Shown: one piece after another, positions 1 through 11,189 of the stretch
Layout: the number at the start of each line of letters is the position of its first letter
How positions within the stretch are numbered: position 1 is the first letter of the stretch
Source of the DNA: Heterobilharzia americana
Taxonomy: Eukaryota > Platyhelminthes > Trematoda > Strigeidida > Schistosomatidae
Assembly: GCA_944470555.2 (NCBI GenBank)
Contig: OX104134.1
Span: 104,402,701 to 104,466,700 of the forward strand
Direction of reading: 5' to 3'
Length of the DNA stretch: 64,000 nucleotides
Notes under the pieces: generated by a model
The model's input: the letters and a program-made list of their open reading frames with translations, nothing else
What the model was told of the DNA's origin: nothing
Database searches by the model: none
Translations under genes and position numbers: made by a program

Positions 1-930
1 CTCGCCAATTCCTCGAACGATCTTGTTCGAGTTGGGGGAACATTGCTTAATATATATGAGTATCAAATCTTGTTCTTTTAAAAGCTTTCCAGCAACCGAA
101 ATCAGCTATCTAGGCATGCTATTCTCCTAGTTTCTCTCAGAAACTTAGGTGCTTTCTTTAGATATCCTCTAGTTAAATTCAATACTCACTGACCACCTAT
201 AATATTTCCGACTTTGAACCACTTATGTAACTATCTGAAGAGAAATCGAGATGAAAGTGGTCTTCTGTCTCAATATCTGACTAAGCTTCGACTGATAAAT
301 ACTTTTTTATGTGCATGATTAGTGTTTTTGAAGGTGATATCAGTGTCCTGTCGCACCATCAGTTCAACGGTTATCTGATTAAACCCCAAGATTAATTTGC
401 TAATAGGTTTCAATTTCACTTCAAACATCGACAGTTTTGTTCAGATATCATGTGAACTAGTGATTTATAACTATTGGTTCATCAGCAGTTGTCAGTTACC
501 TAGTTAAATCTTGTCAATCAAGTTCAAAGGGACCTCCTGACTGTGGCGGGAACATTTCTTTCTCCTTTTCCTTATTATTATCACCTGCACTCCGAACAAC
601 ATTATAATTATGCAGTGGCATACAGACTTTCTTTTTATAGATATATACATATTGTAACCAATAACTATCTATTTTCGTCGTGAACTGAAAAAGAAAAATA
701 CTACAGTGATTGAAGGTTGAAAAAAAGAAAACAGGCTGTACTTTATCTTACTCAATTTCCTGAAGTGCATACTACAATACCTCCTTGATTTTCAAGTTAC
801 CTAAAATTCTTCTAATGATATGTGATTTCAGCGTTAACCATAAAAATTGTGTGCATAATGATCCAGCCCTGCACAGCAACGAGAAATTACAAGTATCATT
901 ACAACAAATGATACCCTTTGCATAAGAGGT
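1..930. other. No gene seen (AT-rich intergenic or intron)
   Basis: AT-rich sequence with no exon-like reading frame and no repeat that I recognise. It may be intron of the minus-strand spectrin-like gene whose exon lies at 1408-1655, because the remaining exons of that gene should lie at lower coordinates. Confidence 0.4.
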
Positions 931-934
931 GAGT

Positions 935-1100
935 ATCGTGTCCAGTGGTTTAGTGGATAACGCTCTGGTATCTGAAGCCTAGGGTACTGAGTTAGAGCTA
1001 CAGTGGGAACAACATCACTGAGTGAGGTGCAAGTGCACCCAGCTGATGAGTCCTAAATAGGATGAAACGCGGGTCCCGGGTTCCTCTGTTAGTCACCAAG
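935..1100 (+). mobile_element. Sm-alpha-like SINE with hammerhead ribozyme
   Basis: A tRNA-like head (A-box-like 'tggtttagtggataacg' near 950-966) is followed by a hammerhead-type domain at 1035-1082. This order matches the Sm-alpha retroposon family of schistosomes, which is transcribed by RNA polymerase III and carries a hammerhead. Related copies in this window are at 3085-3255, 29930-30085 and 30525-30690. This copy has the best preserved ribozyme. The element is non-coding and needs an autonomous retroelement for mobility. Confidence 0.8.
1035..1082 (+). ncRNA. Hammerhead ribozyme, intact core
   Basis: The conserved hammerhead core CTGATGA is at 1043-1049 and GAAA at 1064-1067. Stem II (1050-1054 with 1059-1063) closes with one G-T wobble over an AAAT loop. 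The predicted cleavage triplet GTC is at 1073-1075. Stem III is very short (C1068-G1073 only, with a G-G mismatch inside), as is typical of Sm-alpha ribozymes, which often act as dimers. Stem I pairs ACCCAG upstream with CCGGGT downstream with one A-C mismatch. All core residues needed for self-cleavage are present. Activity is inferred, not shown. Confidence 0.8.
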
Positions 1101-1407
1101 ATCAATATAACTTTATTGCGTTATATTCCTTTAGAAATTATCTTGTATTAGTGAACAGCTCAGATAAAGAACCAACTGTTTACTCGCCACTCAATTTGTT
1201 ACGATATATGGTTGAGCCAGACAAGTGTTTCATCCTAATTGGGAAAGTGTAGAAGGAGCATAGCGATGATGTCATTTATGATTAAACATAGGGTAGTTGC
1301 TTGTCATGAGGAGTTCATGACATTACAGGCGCCAATGTTCAATTTTTCTAATGTTCATGTTAGTCTAACATGACAAATTACATCCAATATTTATTTTAAC
1401 CACATAC

Positions 1408-1655
1408 TTGTAAGTGTTTACGACAGGTTTCTGGACTCATCATCAGTACTCTAGAGGCTGACAGTCCTTGTTCATTCTCTTGACTTTTTGATCCATCAAT
1501 ACTTTGTAATTCCGCTTCAGTCTTACTGATTTCACGTTCAACATCACGTTCCAATTCCTTTAAACTTTGTGTACCAGACAACATTTGATCTAATTGTTCT
1601 GATCGGTTAATCATTTTCTTTTCAATTGAATTCCACTGATTTTGTAGCTGGTCAA
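1408..1655 (-). CDS. Spectrin-repeat-like exon (partial gene)
   Basis: This is a single internal exon of 248 nt, entering with two leftover bases and leaving in phase 0. Read on the minus strand it has a clean acceptor (pyrimidines then CAG, ending at 1656) and a consensus donor GTATGT starting at 1407. The 82 encoded residues are strongly charged and lack proline for most of their length. They fit a coiled coil, with a tryptophan near residue 7 of the exon followed by heptad-spaced leucines (QLDQML, LKELERDV) and Glu/Lys/Arg. That pattern is typical of spectrin repeats as found in spectrins, dystrophin, plakins or nesprins. I cannot tell which family. No other exon of this gene is visible in the window; the next should lie below position 1 or beyond the N gap. 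Confidence 0.6.
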
Positions 1656-1699
1656 CTGTTGAGGAAAAGTCAATTTTATGTAAAATAAAAAAAAAAGTA

Positions 1700-2135
1700 A
1701 AAGAATTATAAGTAGACAGTGGAACTAGTTAACAGTAAATTATGCCAGATTTATACACAACTAATTGAAAAGTTTACTGCAACAATGATTAGCTTACGCG
1801 AATCAAATGAAAAATGCGTCATTTTGATCTCGTTTCCATGAAGTAAGTGTCATTGTTAATGTGTGTGCAAGTGTATAGCCCTCTGGTGAATGGGTAGTGT
1901 GGTAAACGCTACTTATAAGAGTGAACATCGGTAGTCTATAGCACAACATCGGAAAACACGAAAATTTATAAAGGTTAACTGATAAAAATTTGTTAAGGAA
2001 AAAGGTAATATATCAAGCAGAAATATAGAGGGCGGGAACACTGCCTGCTGGTATACTGAAAAAGAGAATGTTTGCAAATCTGACTTTATTGTTGTCACTA
2101 CCGATGGTAATATCCTAATAAATAATCTTTGCCTA
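1700..2135. other. No gene seen
   Basis: AT-rich sequence, probably an intron upstream of the exon at 1408-1655. Short open frames here have no splice sites or composition that support coding. Confidence 0.35.
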
Positions 2136-2139
2136 ATCC

Positions 2140-2335
2140 AGTCCTACAGGAGGTCAGTCGTGACCCAGTTAGCTCACTGGTAACCCATCTGATTGCTTCA
2201 CTGGGTGGCGTGGGTTCGAATATCAGGTGGAACATCAGTTCCGTAGAGGTTGCAGATAAGGCTTGCTGGCAAGTCCCGAGAAGAACGCAAACCAGGTCTA
2301 GGGCTTCCTGCCAATTACCTCCATCCAAATAGCGT
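2140..2335 (+). mobile_element. tRNA-like SINE with degenerate hammerhead (GTGC type)
   Basis: A-box-like 'ttagctcactggtaa' (about 2168) and B-box-like 'gtgggttcgaatatc' (about 2209) are followed by 'ggcttgctggcaagtccc' and 'gggcttcctgcc', the same order as in the elements at 51798-52015 and 52025-52200. The hammerhead segment has lost its core (CTGATGA reads CTGGCAA; GAAA reads CAAA). This looks like an old inactive copy. Confidence 0.6.
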
Positions 2336-2339
2336 GATG

Positions 2340-3080
2340 TTTGCTGCTTTACGGGATTTCTTTCCAACTGAGAAGTCAACAACACTTTGAATTGTCGAGA
2401 TTGCTTTCAAGACTTATTTTTATCATCATAAATCTCAGTAATAAGGATTGTCAGCGGCTAATCTTATCATTGTTCTTCACTTATCGAAACTTATAACTGA
2501 TTTATCAAGTTACTTATTAGTGAACTCATTGTGGTAAACGCTAAGTTGTTGACTTGGATTATGAGAATATCATGAATATCAGTTGTACGAAACGCCGTTA
2601 GCGATGTCGAAAGTTGATGTATTCGCCGATATATTGCTGATGATTAAGTATCTTGTCTGCAGTGCTTTTGAATCAATTCCCTTATGTGTAAACGTCTGCG
2701 CTAATAAGGTCATATTAGTATTTCTGCGATTGTCTACTTTTATCGAAATAAAATAGGTTAGGGGTGAATCATTCACGTTCTGAGGTGTATAGGGCCATGA
2801 GTGTGAAATTTTGAATGGGATTGAAATATCTCGCTTTCATTAGTGATGCGAACTGATACCAAGGTAATCAATTTCCTGAAAGCCACCTTGTTAACTTGAC
2901 TACAACTAGCCAACACAAGTAAAATTACACCAAACTGAAATTCAAGGCACTGTGGTCGGGGGTAGGGAATTCATTCAAACAGCCCATATGTCAGCAGAAA
3001 AGGACCGATTTGGTCCAGTATAACAATGAACGAATAGCTAATAGAACCAATAAGCAACAATTCATATACGTCGCAATAAA
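2340..3080. other. No gene seen
   Basis: AT-rich sequence with short open frames only. No repeat family or splice-site-bounded exon was recognised. Confidence 0.35.
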
Positions 3081-3084
3081 AGTG

Positions 3085-3255
3085 ACCACAATGACTCAGT
3101 AGCATAGTATATAAGCACTTTGACGTTTGAAGCGATGGGTTATGGATTAGAGTCTTAGTGAGAACACCATCACTGACTGGGATACAAATACATTCAGCCG
3201 AAAGGTAGTAACTAGGAAAAAACGGGGATCCTGAATTCCACTGCTATCCATCTCC
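3085..3255 (+). mobile_element. Degenerate Sm-alpha-like SINE
   Basis: It shares the Sm-alpha order: 'gcgatgggttatggattagagtc', 'acaccatcactgac', then 'tacattcagc' and 'ggatcctgaattccactgct'. The last block matches the stem I and 3' part of the intact copy at 935-1100. The hammerhead core is lost (CAGCCGAAAGG in place of CAGCTGATGAG). Confidence 0.55.
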
Positions 3256-3966
3256 AAGCAAGTTACACAAAAATAAATAATTTTATCAGAAATCAGTAAT
3301 TGGACCTTTTTTCTTCTGAAGTACTATACTGCTAAGTAATGTAAGCATAACCTTTCAAACCATTGTAGACACTGAAAACTGCGGTAAAAGTACAGTCTGT
3401 CAATCATAGTTGTTAGTACATTTTAGAAATTTACCTAATGTAGATCATGAGTTATGTACATTGAAACTAACTTTGAAGGAAAACTCTTAAAGGTTTATCT
3501 CCACCTTCTTGTATCTTAGAGGGTAAAACTGTAAAGGAACAGGGGATCTTGAGAGTCAGTCAACTTGGTAACGAAATAAGGTTTAGAGTAATTTTGCCAA
3601 AAATTCAGCAATACAAAATTGTAAACCAATCAGTAACCTAAGTTTTAATTTCAAAGAAAAGTAGGTTGTTTGAACAGCAGTTGATTATTAAACTGACAAA
3701 AAATACAGAAACTGCTGTAACGAAAACAATATCTACTTAAAATATTCTCAAAAACAAGCCATTCAAAACCATATTTGAATGGTAATTCTCTTTTTTCCAG
3801 GGAAGGAAATTCACTTTCTTAACGATATTTTTAACCGACAGAAGTGGCGAAAGTTTAAAGTTCGAATCATTGATGACTTTAAAATGGATGGGGTATTCAC
3901 TTTTATTTGAAACGACTAATTAGAAGACGGTTTTTGGTAATTGAAAGCAATATTCCTGAATTCTTA

Positions 3967-4099
3967 NNNNNNNNNNNNNNNNNNNNNNNNNNNNNNNNNN
4001 NNNNNNNNNNNNNNNNNNNNNNNNNNNNNNNNNNNNNNNNNNNNNNNNNNNNNNNNNNNNNNNNNNNNNNNNNNNNNNNNNNNNNNNNNNNNNNNNNNN
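3967..4099. other. Assembly gap of 133 N
   Basis: A run of 133 N joins two contigs. The coding-like sequence at 4100 begins immediately at the gap edge, so the 5' end of that exon is missing. Order and orientation across the gap are not proven by sequence. Confidence 1.
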
Positions 4100-4547
4100 T
4101 GGGATTCAATTTGTTTAACTCCGCTTGCAACTGTACCTGGTTCTGCACATAATTCTCTTGATCCATTGGTAATTCTATCGATTCTTGGAACCACTCAGCA
4201 CCTGCAGGTCTCTGTCAATTGGCTCCACCTTCCTTGAGTTCGAGTCTAGGATTAGGTGCTCCGTCAGTTGTCCCTGCTGGTTGGAATCATGGTAATACCG
4301 TCTCGCGTTCCATAAACAATCAGTGGACAGGTCCTAATTCGTCAGTTATTCCTGGTCACAGACCCGCCAACCATTTAGCAGCCGGTTACATAATGAAGCT
4401 CTTCCCACCCACCAAAATGGACCTTCTATGTCTGCAATGGCAACAGCTGCTGCGATTGGCCTTAGTAATTCCCACAGGTTGTCACCAATGCCTCACTGGT
4501 CATCCACTGGATCAGTAGATCCAATCAGTTTTTCAGAAATAGTATTT
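4100..4547 (+). pseudogene. W/N/S/P-rich coding-like exon with frame changes
   Basis: Three successive plus-strand frames give low-complexity, hydrophilic protein-like sequence rich in Ser, Pro, Asn, Gly and Trp. The first runs 4100 to about 4160, the second about 4157-4390 (SWNHSAPAGL, GAPSVVPAGWNHG, NNQWTGPNSS) and the third 4386-4547 (THQNGPSMSAMATAAAIGL, then GSVDPISFSE before a stop). The composition resembles the tail of RNA-binding proteins such as DAZAP1/Hrb27C, and resembles exon 8 of the minus-strand gene at 45056-45333. The two frame changes mean a decayed copy, assembly indels, or unrecognised tiny introns. The left edge is cut by the N gap. A possible donor (TCA then GTAGAT) lies near 4511. 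Confidence 0.45.
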
Positions 4548-4729
4548 TGAATTTTCTTTGACATTTTGAGCTATGCTTTTTTTTAACAATATTTATTAGT
4601 TCGTTCATGATATATTTTTTATCTAGTTTACTGACCAATATCATTTATACAATGCAACTGAACAATCAAATACACACTTACCGACCAGACATTGAGACAC
4701 TTATACTATTACCCGGTCATCTGAAAGTA

Positions 4730-5021
4730 TGTGGAGTAGGTCAGCATCAACATGGAACCTGGCATCACTGCATAACGGTTTGAGTCATCTCACCTCATCT
4801 CAGCACATCAATTAAGAGGCAAAATAAGAAAGATTGAGAAATAGGCAAGTCAGTAATCCAAGTGCTAGGATATCGTTAAAAGAAGACAAGATAAAATCAG
4901 GTATGAAGTTCAAGATGAAGATAATATGATAGTACATCTGCGCCACTGCAATCGATCCTGATTCCTATTGCTTAGAGTCTCTAACCCGTCATTTCGGTTA
5001 TCACGTGGACGTCAACCACGG
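4730..5021 (-). mobile_element. RTE-a 3'-end remnant
   Basis: It matches the 3' non-coding end of the RTE-a family: 'gcatcaacatggaacctggc', 'cacctcatctcagcacatca', 'tctgcgccactgcaatcgat', 'ttcggttatcacgtggacgt'. The same landmarks occur near 12800-13000, 27060-27360, 49160-49440 and 53430-53700. No coding part remains. The remnant runs directly into the left arm of the large inverted repeat at 5022. Confidence 0.6.
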
Positions 5022-5508
5022 AGTTTACATTTTCGTGCACGACTCAGATCCTTGGGCAGACGCCGTAAACTGATGCTATGTTGTAGTCTGATTGAAAACG
5101 ATGAACACAAAGAGTATCATTTAACTGAGCTATCGTTGGAGAGGACCCATGGAAGACTGCCGCTCTTTCTAGAATACCTGCTTGACCTTTGATCACGCGT
5201 AGGCATCGGCACAGGAAACAGAAGATAATGAAGCCTCTGTGTTCAAGTGGATGACTAGAACTTCAAGCGAGTATTTAGAGACGAGTTAGCGAAGCATTTA
5301 TCTGAACATTTAAGCAATTTTCCTGCTGATGAAACAGCATGATAATCACTCTGTGGTTGAAACACTGGTAAAAATTGTCAACAACCTACAAACCACATCC
5401 AAATTAATCGACATGAAAAAACACATTTCGGCTGACTCTGACCGCGATGAGAAGCACCTCAAACGTGAATTGAAGAAGAATCGTCCTAATAATTGCCAGC
5501 ATTATTGA

Positions 5509-5840
5509 GTGGCAAAAGCGAAAGAGATGAATTCATCATCAGCATTAGGTGATACTCATCTATTGTTTAGGTTTATTAAGAATACTGATACGAGGAAGGT
5601 GATGTTTAGTGAGACAATCAGCGAAAAGGATTGGTCTGTGGTAACATTCCAGGATAGATTAGTTACAAAATTGGGTGAAACACCAAGAAGCACAGTTCGA
5701 CAGGCCTATAGCAACGCATCAACTGCCCAACATCCAACCCGAACGTCAATTACACATATCTGCCGGTTTTCCGACTCTCCTCAGATAAGGGAGTTATTTC
5801 ACGCCAGAAATGACGCAAAGCAGCATTATTATAATTCACT
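5509..5840 (+). mobile_element. RTE fragment (endonuclease-RT linker)
   Basis: An open frame from 5509 to 5871 reads through a motif (LLFRFIK...FSETISEKD...VTFQDRL) that is clearly related to the linker of RTE-a (LFRLIKETGEKKSVVSKTIAEKD at 14511-14699, minus). The last residues run into the neighbouring RTE-c 3' end and are not part of the domain. The mirror copy is 11190-11522 on the minus strand. Confidence 0.55.
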
Positions 5841-6354
5841 ATTTGTCTTTCGGGTTCCTAGTGGAACATAGAGCTACAGCAGCACGCTCCCATTCCACTG
5901 TGTCCCCTGCAGTCTTCTGAACCTGGCTCCACGACTGCCGACAACCTTTCATTCCTTCCTCACACCATCTCCTCCATGTCACCCTCAGCTGGAACGCCCA
6001 ACTCGTCGTTTCCCATCTGGGTTCCACTCGACGACCTGGCCTGGCGCGTCATGTCTCCAAATGGTCTTCTCAGTGCACTGTATGCTCAATCCATCTCCAC
6101 TTTCTTCCGCATATCTGTTGCGAAATAGGTTCTTGGTTGGTTCGTTAACAGGCCAGAGTTCCTCATTTCTTATTCTTATTATTCTGGCCATCTGATCCTC
6201 ACTATCGAGCCAGCGTAGGCAGGTGTTGATGAATGTCTGTAGTTTGTTGGAAATGCTTTTCGTAACACGCCAACTCTCTGAACCATATAGAAGCACTGAC
6301 TTGACTAACATTAGTGTTGAAAATCCGGATGTTGTTCACGCTTTATGCTGAGTG

Positions 6355-6420
6355 CAGTGTAGTGTAGTGTAGTGTAGTGTAGTGTAGTGTAGTGTAGTGG
6401 AGTGGAGTGGAGTGGAGTAG
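6355..6420. repeat. GTAGT/GGAGT minisatellite
   Basis: Tandem 5-mers 'gtagt' pass into 'ggagt'. The mirror tract at 10617-10676 has a different unit count and order, which makes it one of the few differences between the two inverted-repeat arms. Confidence 0.9.
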
Positions 6421-6585
6421 ATCTCCAGACTGATTTCAAATTAATGGAGGCCTGTCTTACTTTTCCGGCTTTTCTGGCTTTGACGTCCTCGTCTGTGCCG
6501 TCTGTAAATGAAACGGTGCTGCCTAGGAAGGTAGGTGAAAGAGACTACTTCCTTTAAGTTTCTCCCGTTGATGGTGATTGGAGCT

Positions 6586-6587
6586 TC

Positions 6588-6628
<41 letters not shown>

Positions 6629-6630
6629 GG
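6586..6630. repeat. TTG triplet repeat (Gln codons on minus)
   Basis: About fifteen TTG units, read as CAA (Gln) on the minus strand within the RTE-c frame. The other RTE-c copies carry fewer units (10410-10448 and 25308-25326). Confidence 0.9.
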
Positions 6631-7160
6631 CAGTGGTGGTGGCGTTGGTTGGGTATCATCATCACCTCTGTCTTCTCTACATCCACCTGAAGGAAGTCCC
6701 GTCTTCGCTGCCCCGCCCTGCCTTGCCTTGCCTCTTCTGTCAACTTGTTAGTTTCCGCCTGTAGATCTTCGAGTTAGTGCGACAGGACATTAGATATAAA
6801 TCATCATCGGCGGCGAAATCCAAATCTTCTCCTGGGGTATTCTCATCAGTCCAGCCAGCGTATCCCCATCCTCTTGCTCCTCACACTTTGTTGCATGTTT
6901 CAGTCCACCACAATCAGGAATATCATGCGTGATAGTAGACAGCTTTGTCTTGTCTTACTCCTGTCTTCACTCCGAAAGCATCACTGAGCTTATCATTATG
7001 AATTACTTGGCATGTGGCGTCTTCATATAGTTATTGAATGAGGTTGATAAAGATTAGTGGCACTACGTAGTGCTGAAGCAGTTTCCAAATTACTTCTCGG
7101 TTGACGCTGTCGAAGGCCTTTTCAAAGTCGATGAAGTTGAGGTAGAGAGTTGACTGTCAA

Positions 7161-7840
7161 TCTATGCTCTGTTCTATGAAAAGCAGCAGGGTCTAGTTGA
7201 TTGCCACCAGAAGTCTTTACGGATCGAGGTAGAGAATTACTGAGTAGAGTAACGGACGTACTAGATGGTGGTGTATGGGAATCGGAGGTGGTCCTGTACC
7301 ACTGGTCTCGATCGGCGATTATTCCAGCCTAAACGAAAGCAGAGAAGTCATATCGTGATATCGTCACGGTCGTCGGTTTGACTGAAATCATATCTACTAT
7401 CTTACGCTTCATAGTTGCATGACGCTTAAGTGGAACTGGAGAACAAGAAACTCAAGAAAATCATGGTAGGTTACATACCATGATGACAGTGAAACAAATC
7501 AGACCTTTGCCCTTTTTACAGTTGTTGGTGGACAGGTATACTTTCCGGTGTCCGAGACTAGGGATGTCAAGTTGTCTGAAGGCTTCTCGTCTCACTCTTT
7601 CTGCCGAGACAGATATAGGGAATGAACATACGATCTAGCAATTCTGCTTGACGGTTACCCGCCCTATGTGCATCAAGCGAGAGTGCATGAATATGAAAGA
7701 TTAGCAATAAAGAAGAAAGCGGCTAAAAGTGGGAAAATGTTATAAATAGAAAGCAAGGAAAAACGACAGAATACTGAAATTCAGTTTGACGATTAAGGTG
7801 AAGTTAAGGTGTCGAAACATATGGACCACTAGAGTTGATT
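7161..7840. other. Spacer of inverted repeat, unassigned
   Basis: Sequence between the repeat arms that matches nothing else I recognise in the window. Short open frames only. It may hold decayed retroelement sequence, but no domain motif is visible. Confidence 0.35.
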
Positions 7841-8290
7841 CCAAGCTATGCCACATAGTCTTCAGCCTCTGGTTGCCGTTGTCATGCGAACCCTGTAATG
7901 TTCATTAACATTTCCCTACACGGCTAAGACCAACAGTCTAAGACTTCAGTGATTGATGCCATTTTTTAGTCTGGCTACCTCTAACCCTTTTCTAACCTAA
8001 AGCTACTTCAACCGACGTTGTACGACGCGACAACGGAGACTAGGCATGCGTAACATATGTTCCAGCCACCTGAGTCGATGGAGGCTTACAATGTGATCAG
8101 CTAACTCTCCTCTTTTGCCCAAAACTCTACATCTGGCTTCTACGTTTCTGACTGACACTTGTTGGATAAACATTGAAATCGATGTAGTTAGGAATTGAAT
8201 CAAAGATTTTCCTGGGATAGTAGACAAAGAATGATGGTAGATGAAGTTTCTTTTCCGTCGAGACAACTGAAGAGGGTAGCGCCTCAAGGT
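7840..8290 (-). mobile_element. RTE-a 3' remnant
   Basis: The minus-strand peptide NVEARCRVLGKRG...HIVSLHRLRWLEHMLRMP (8290 to 8010) is the conserved RTE C-terminal block. The following 3' sequence ('gctaagaccaacagtctaag', 'cttcaaccgacgttgtacga') parallels 13050-13190. Frames are broken. Confidence 0.65.
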
Positions 8291-10409
8291 AATACCTTAG
8301 GTTCACTACTCTTCTTACACTACGTGGAAGAATTGCACAGAACAACTAGGTCTTTTATCCTCATGTCTGACTATAGTGTTGAACTCTGGGGATCTACTCA
8401 CATTGAGTTTACTTAGACGAGAACCTACATGCTCCAGTATATTAATCTACGTGATGGTGTCTAGAAGTAAATACTATTAAGGATGACATCAAAATTCTAA
8501 TGGGCGACATGAATGCCAAACTTAGGGCAGACAACACAGGAAGAGAACTAGCCATGGGTCGGGAAGCGCACGGTGAAATGAACGAGAATGGAGAACTGTT
8601 TGCAGAATTCTGAGCATTCAACGATTTGGTGATTGGAGTCAGGCACTGTGTACAAGTACAAGGATATCCACAAAGCGATACGGATTTCACCAGATGGATA
8701 CACTACACTAAAAATAAGATCGTCTTCATCTCAATGTGAAGAAAGTGGAGACGCGGCCTACTTGACACCAGATCAGATCAAGAAGAGGAGCAGATGTAGG
8801 TTCAGACCACTATCTAGTCCAAGGAACCTTCCAAATCAAGTTGAACACTCAGAAACTGAAGGACGAAACTACAAAAGAAATCTTCACGTCAGCCATCAAG
8901 ACAAAATGGGAGATATCAAGCAACATCTCTGAAGAAACCTGTGTGAATGAACACTGGAAGTCTTTGAAAGAGATGTGGGAAGAAATCTGCATAACCGTAC
9001 TAGGAAGGAAGAAGAAAGAAGATAAGGAATGAATCTCGACGGACACATGGAAGCTGATACAGCGGGCAGAGGAAAATGATGAATCAGAAGATAAACCAGT
9101 GCAGCGCAGTGCAGGTATGAACAACGAAAAGAGGAACTGAGTACAACGTATAAAAGACTGGACAAAGAAGTGAAGAAGAGTGCGCGCAAAGACAAAAGAT
9201 ACTTGGACAGCACATTGGCAAGTGAAGCACGACAGGCTGCAGGTAGGAGAGACTGAGACCTGACAACATTATATCAAGTAACCAGGTTACTATCTGGTAG
9301 GGAAGAGATCACACTCATGAAACCAATAAAAGATGATGAAGTTAATCAAATTACCAAAGAGGAGAAATAAAGGAAACAATGAATCGACCACCACCTGCAC
9401 TTCGTCCAGAAATACCACCAGCAGCCCAGCCACAGAACTATGAGTGAATGCAGATCATCCGACAAAAGCAGAAGTGAAGTTATGAACGCCATAAAGTTAC
9501 TGAAAGCCGGGAAAGCAGCAGGACCAGATGGAATCCTGCCAGAAGCACTGAAACACACAGGGTCAACAGCGGACATCATCACACCACTATTGCAGAAGGT
9601 TCACAAAGGAGGAGGGGAAGGTGCCTGCAGATTGGAACAAGGGCCGCCTTGTCAAACTCCCAGAGAAGAGAGCCCTTAGTCTTTGCAAGAACCGGTGAGG
9701 AATCATGCTCCTGTCCCCATCCACCCAGGCAAAATATTAAGCCGCATCATCCTGGAGAAGCTAAAGGATGCGCTGCTTTCAAAACAACGACCGGAACAGG
9801 CTGGCTGGCTGAGTTCAGGAAGAACAAATCATGTGAGGACCAAAGTGCAACAACACGCATCATCATATTACAGAATATAGAATGACAGTCAACTCTCTAC
9901 CTCAACTTCATCGACTTTGAAAAGGCCTTCGACAGTGTCGACCGAGAAGTAATTTGGAAACTGCTTCAGCACTACGTAGTGCCACTAATCTTTATCAACC
10001 TCATTCAATAACTATATGAAGACGCCACATGCCAAGTAATTCATAATGATAAGCTCAGTGATGCTTTCGGAGTGAAGACAGGAGTAAGACAAGACAAAGC
10101 TGTCTACTATCACGCATGATATTCCTGATTGTGGTGGACTGAAACATGCAACAAAGTGTGAGGAGCAAGAGGATGGGGATACGCTGGCTGGACTGATGAG
10201 AATACCCCAGGAGAAGATTTGGATTTCGCCGCCGATGATGATTTATATCTAATGTCCTGTCGCACTAACTCGAAGATCTACAGGCGGAAACTAACAAGTT
10301 GACAGAAGAGGCAAGGCAAGGCAGGGCGGGGCAGCGAAGACGGGACTTCCTTCAGGTGGATGTAGAGAAGACAGAGGTGATGATGATACCCAACCAACGC
10401 CACCACCAC

Positions 10410-10413
10410 TGCC

Positions 10414-10448
<35 letters not shown>
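10410..10448. repeat. CAA triplet repeat
   Basis: About twelve CAA units (Gln) within RTE-c; the mirror tract in the left arm is longer. Confidence 0.9.
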
Positions 10449-10616
10449 GAAGCTCCAATCACCATCAACGGGAGAAACTTAAAGGAAGTAGTCTCTTTCA
10501 CCTACCTTCCTAGGCAGCACCGTTTCATTTACAGACGGCACAGACGAGGACGTCAAAGCCAGAAAAGCCGGAAAAGTAAGACAGGCCTCCATTAATTTGA
10601 AATCAGTCTGGAGATC

Positions 10617-10676
10617 TACTCCACTCCACTCCACTACACTACACTCCACTCCACTACACTACACTACACTACACTG
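10617..10676. repeat. ACTCC/ACTAC minisatellite
   Basis: Tandem 5-mers 'actcc' and 'actac' in RTE-c. The third RTE-c copy has only a short remnant near 25500-25520. Confidence 0.85.
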
Positions 10677-11189
10677 CACTCAGCATAAAGCGTGAACAAC
10701 ATCCGGATTTTCAACACTAATGTTAGTCAAGTCAGTGCTTCTATATGGTTCAGAGAGTTGGCGTGTTACGAAAAGCATTTCCAACAAACTACAGACATTC
10801 ATCAACACCTGCCTACGCTGGCTCGATAGTGAGGATCAGATGGCCAGAATAATAAGAATAAGAAATGAGGAACTCTGGCCTGTTAACGAACCAACCAAGA
10901 ACCTATTTCGCAACAGATATGCGGAAGAAAGTGGAGATGGATTGAGCATACAGTGCACTGAGAAGACCATTTGGAGACATGACGCGCCAGGCCAGGTCGT
11001 CGAGTGGAACCCAGATGGGAAACGACGAGTTGGGCGTTCCAGCTGAGGGTGACATGGAGGAGATGGTGTGAGGAAGGAATGAAAGGTTGTCGGCAGTCGT
11101 GGAGCCAGGTTCAGAAGACTGCAGGGGACACAGTGGAATGGGAGCGTGCTGCTGTAGCTCTATGTTCCACTAGGAACCCGAAAGACAAA

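Larger units (their letters stand above)
5022..7160 (+). repeat. Left arm of 2.1 kb inverted repeat
   Basis: The arm is the reverse complement of 9883-12008. Mirror positions sum to about 17030 over the outer part and shift by about 11 bases inward of the simple-repeat tracts. Differences that I can see are almost confined to two simple-sequence tracts. The arm contains a plus-strand RTE fragment (5509-5840) and a minus-strand RTE-c 3' half (5841-7160). The outer boundary sits inside RTE-a 3' sequence, so this arm appears to be the one still attached to its original flank. Confidence 0.85.
5841..7160 (-). mobile_element. RTE-c 3' half, truncated copy
   Basis: This is the mirror image of 9883-11192. 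On the minus strand it encodes the RT fragment NFIDFEKAFDSVDREVIW (near 7140-7090), the poly-Gln tract around 6590-6630, and the C-terminal LLYGSESW...CLRWLDSEDQMARI block at 5985-6311, a hallmark of RTE-clade elements. The frame is broken by the same stop codons as in the two plus-strand copies. The 5' endonuclease part is absent because the repeat arm ends at about 7160. Confidence 0.8.

Noticed and set aside
3903..4166. Minus-strand frame across the N gap, ending with a Gln/Asn-rich peptide
   Set aside because: Most of it is N. The readable part is antisense to a better coding-like plus-strand exon.
6441..6743. Poly-Gln protein frame
   Set aside because: It lies inside RTE-c; the Gln run is the CAA/TTG microsatellite, so it is not a host polyQ gene.
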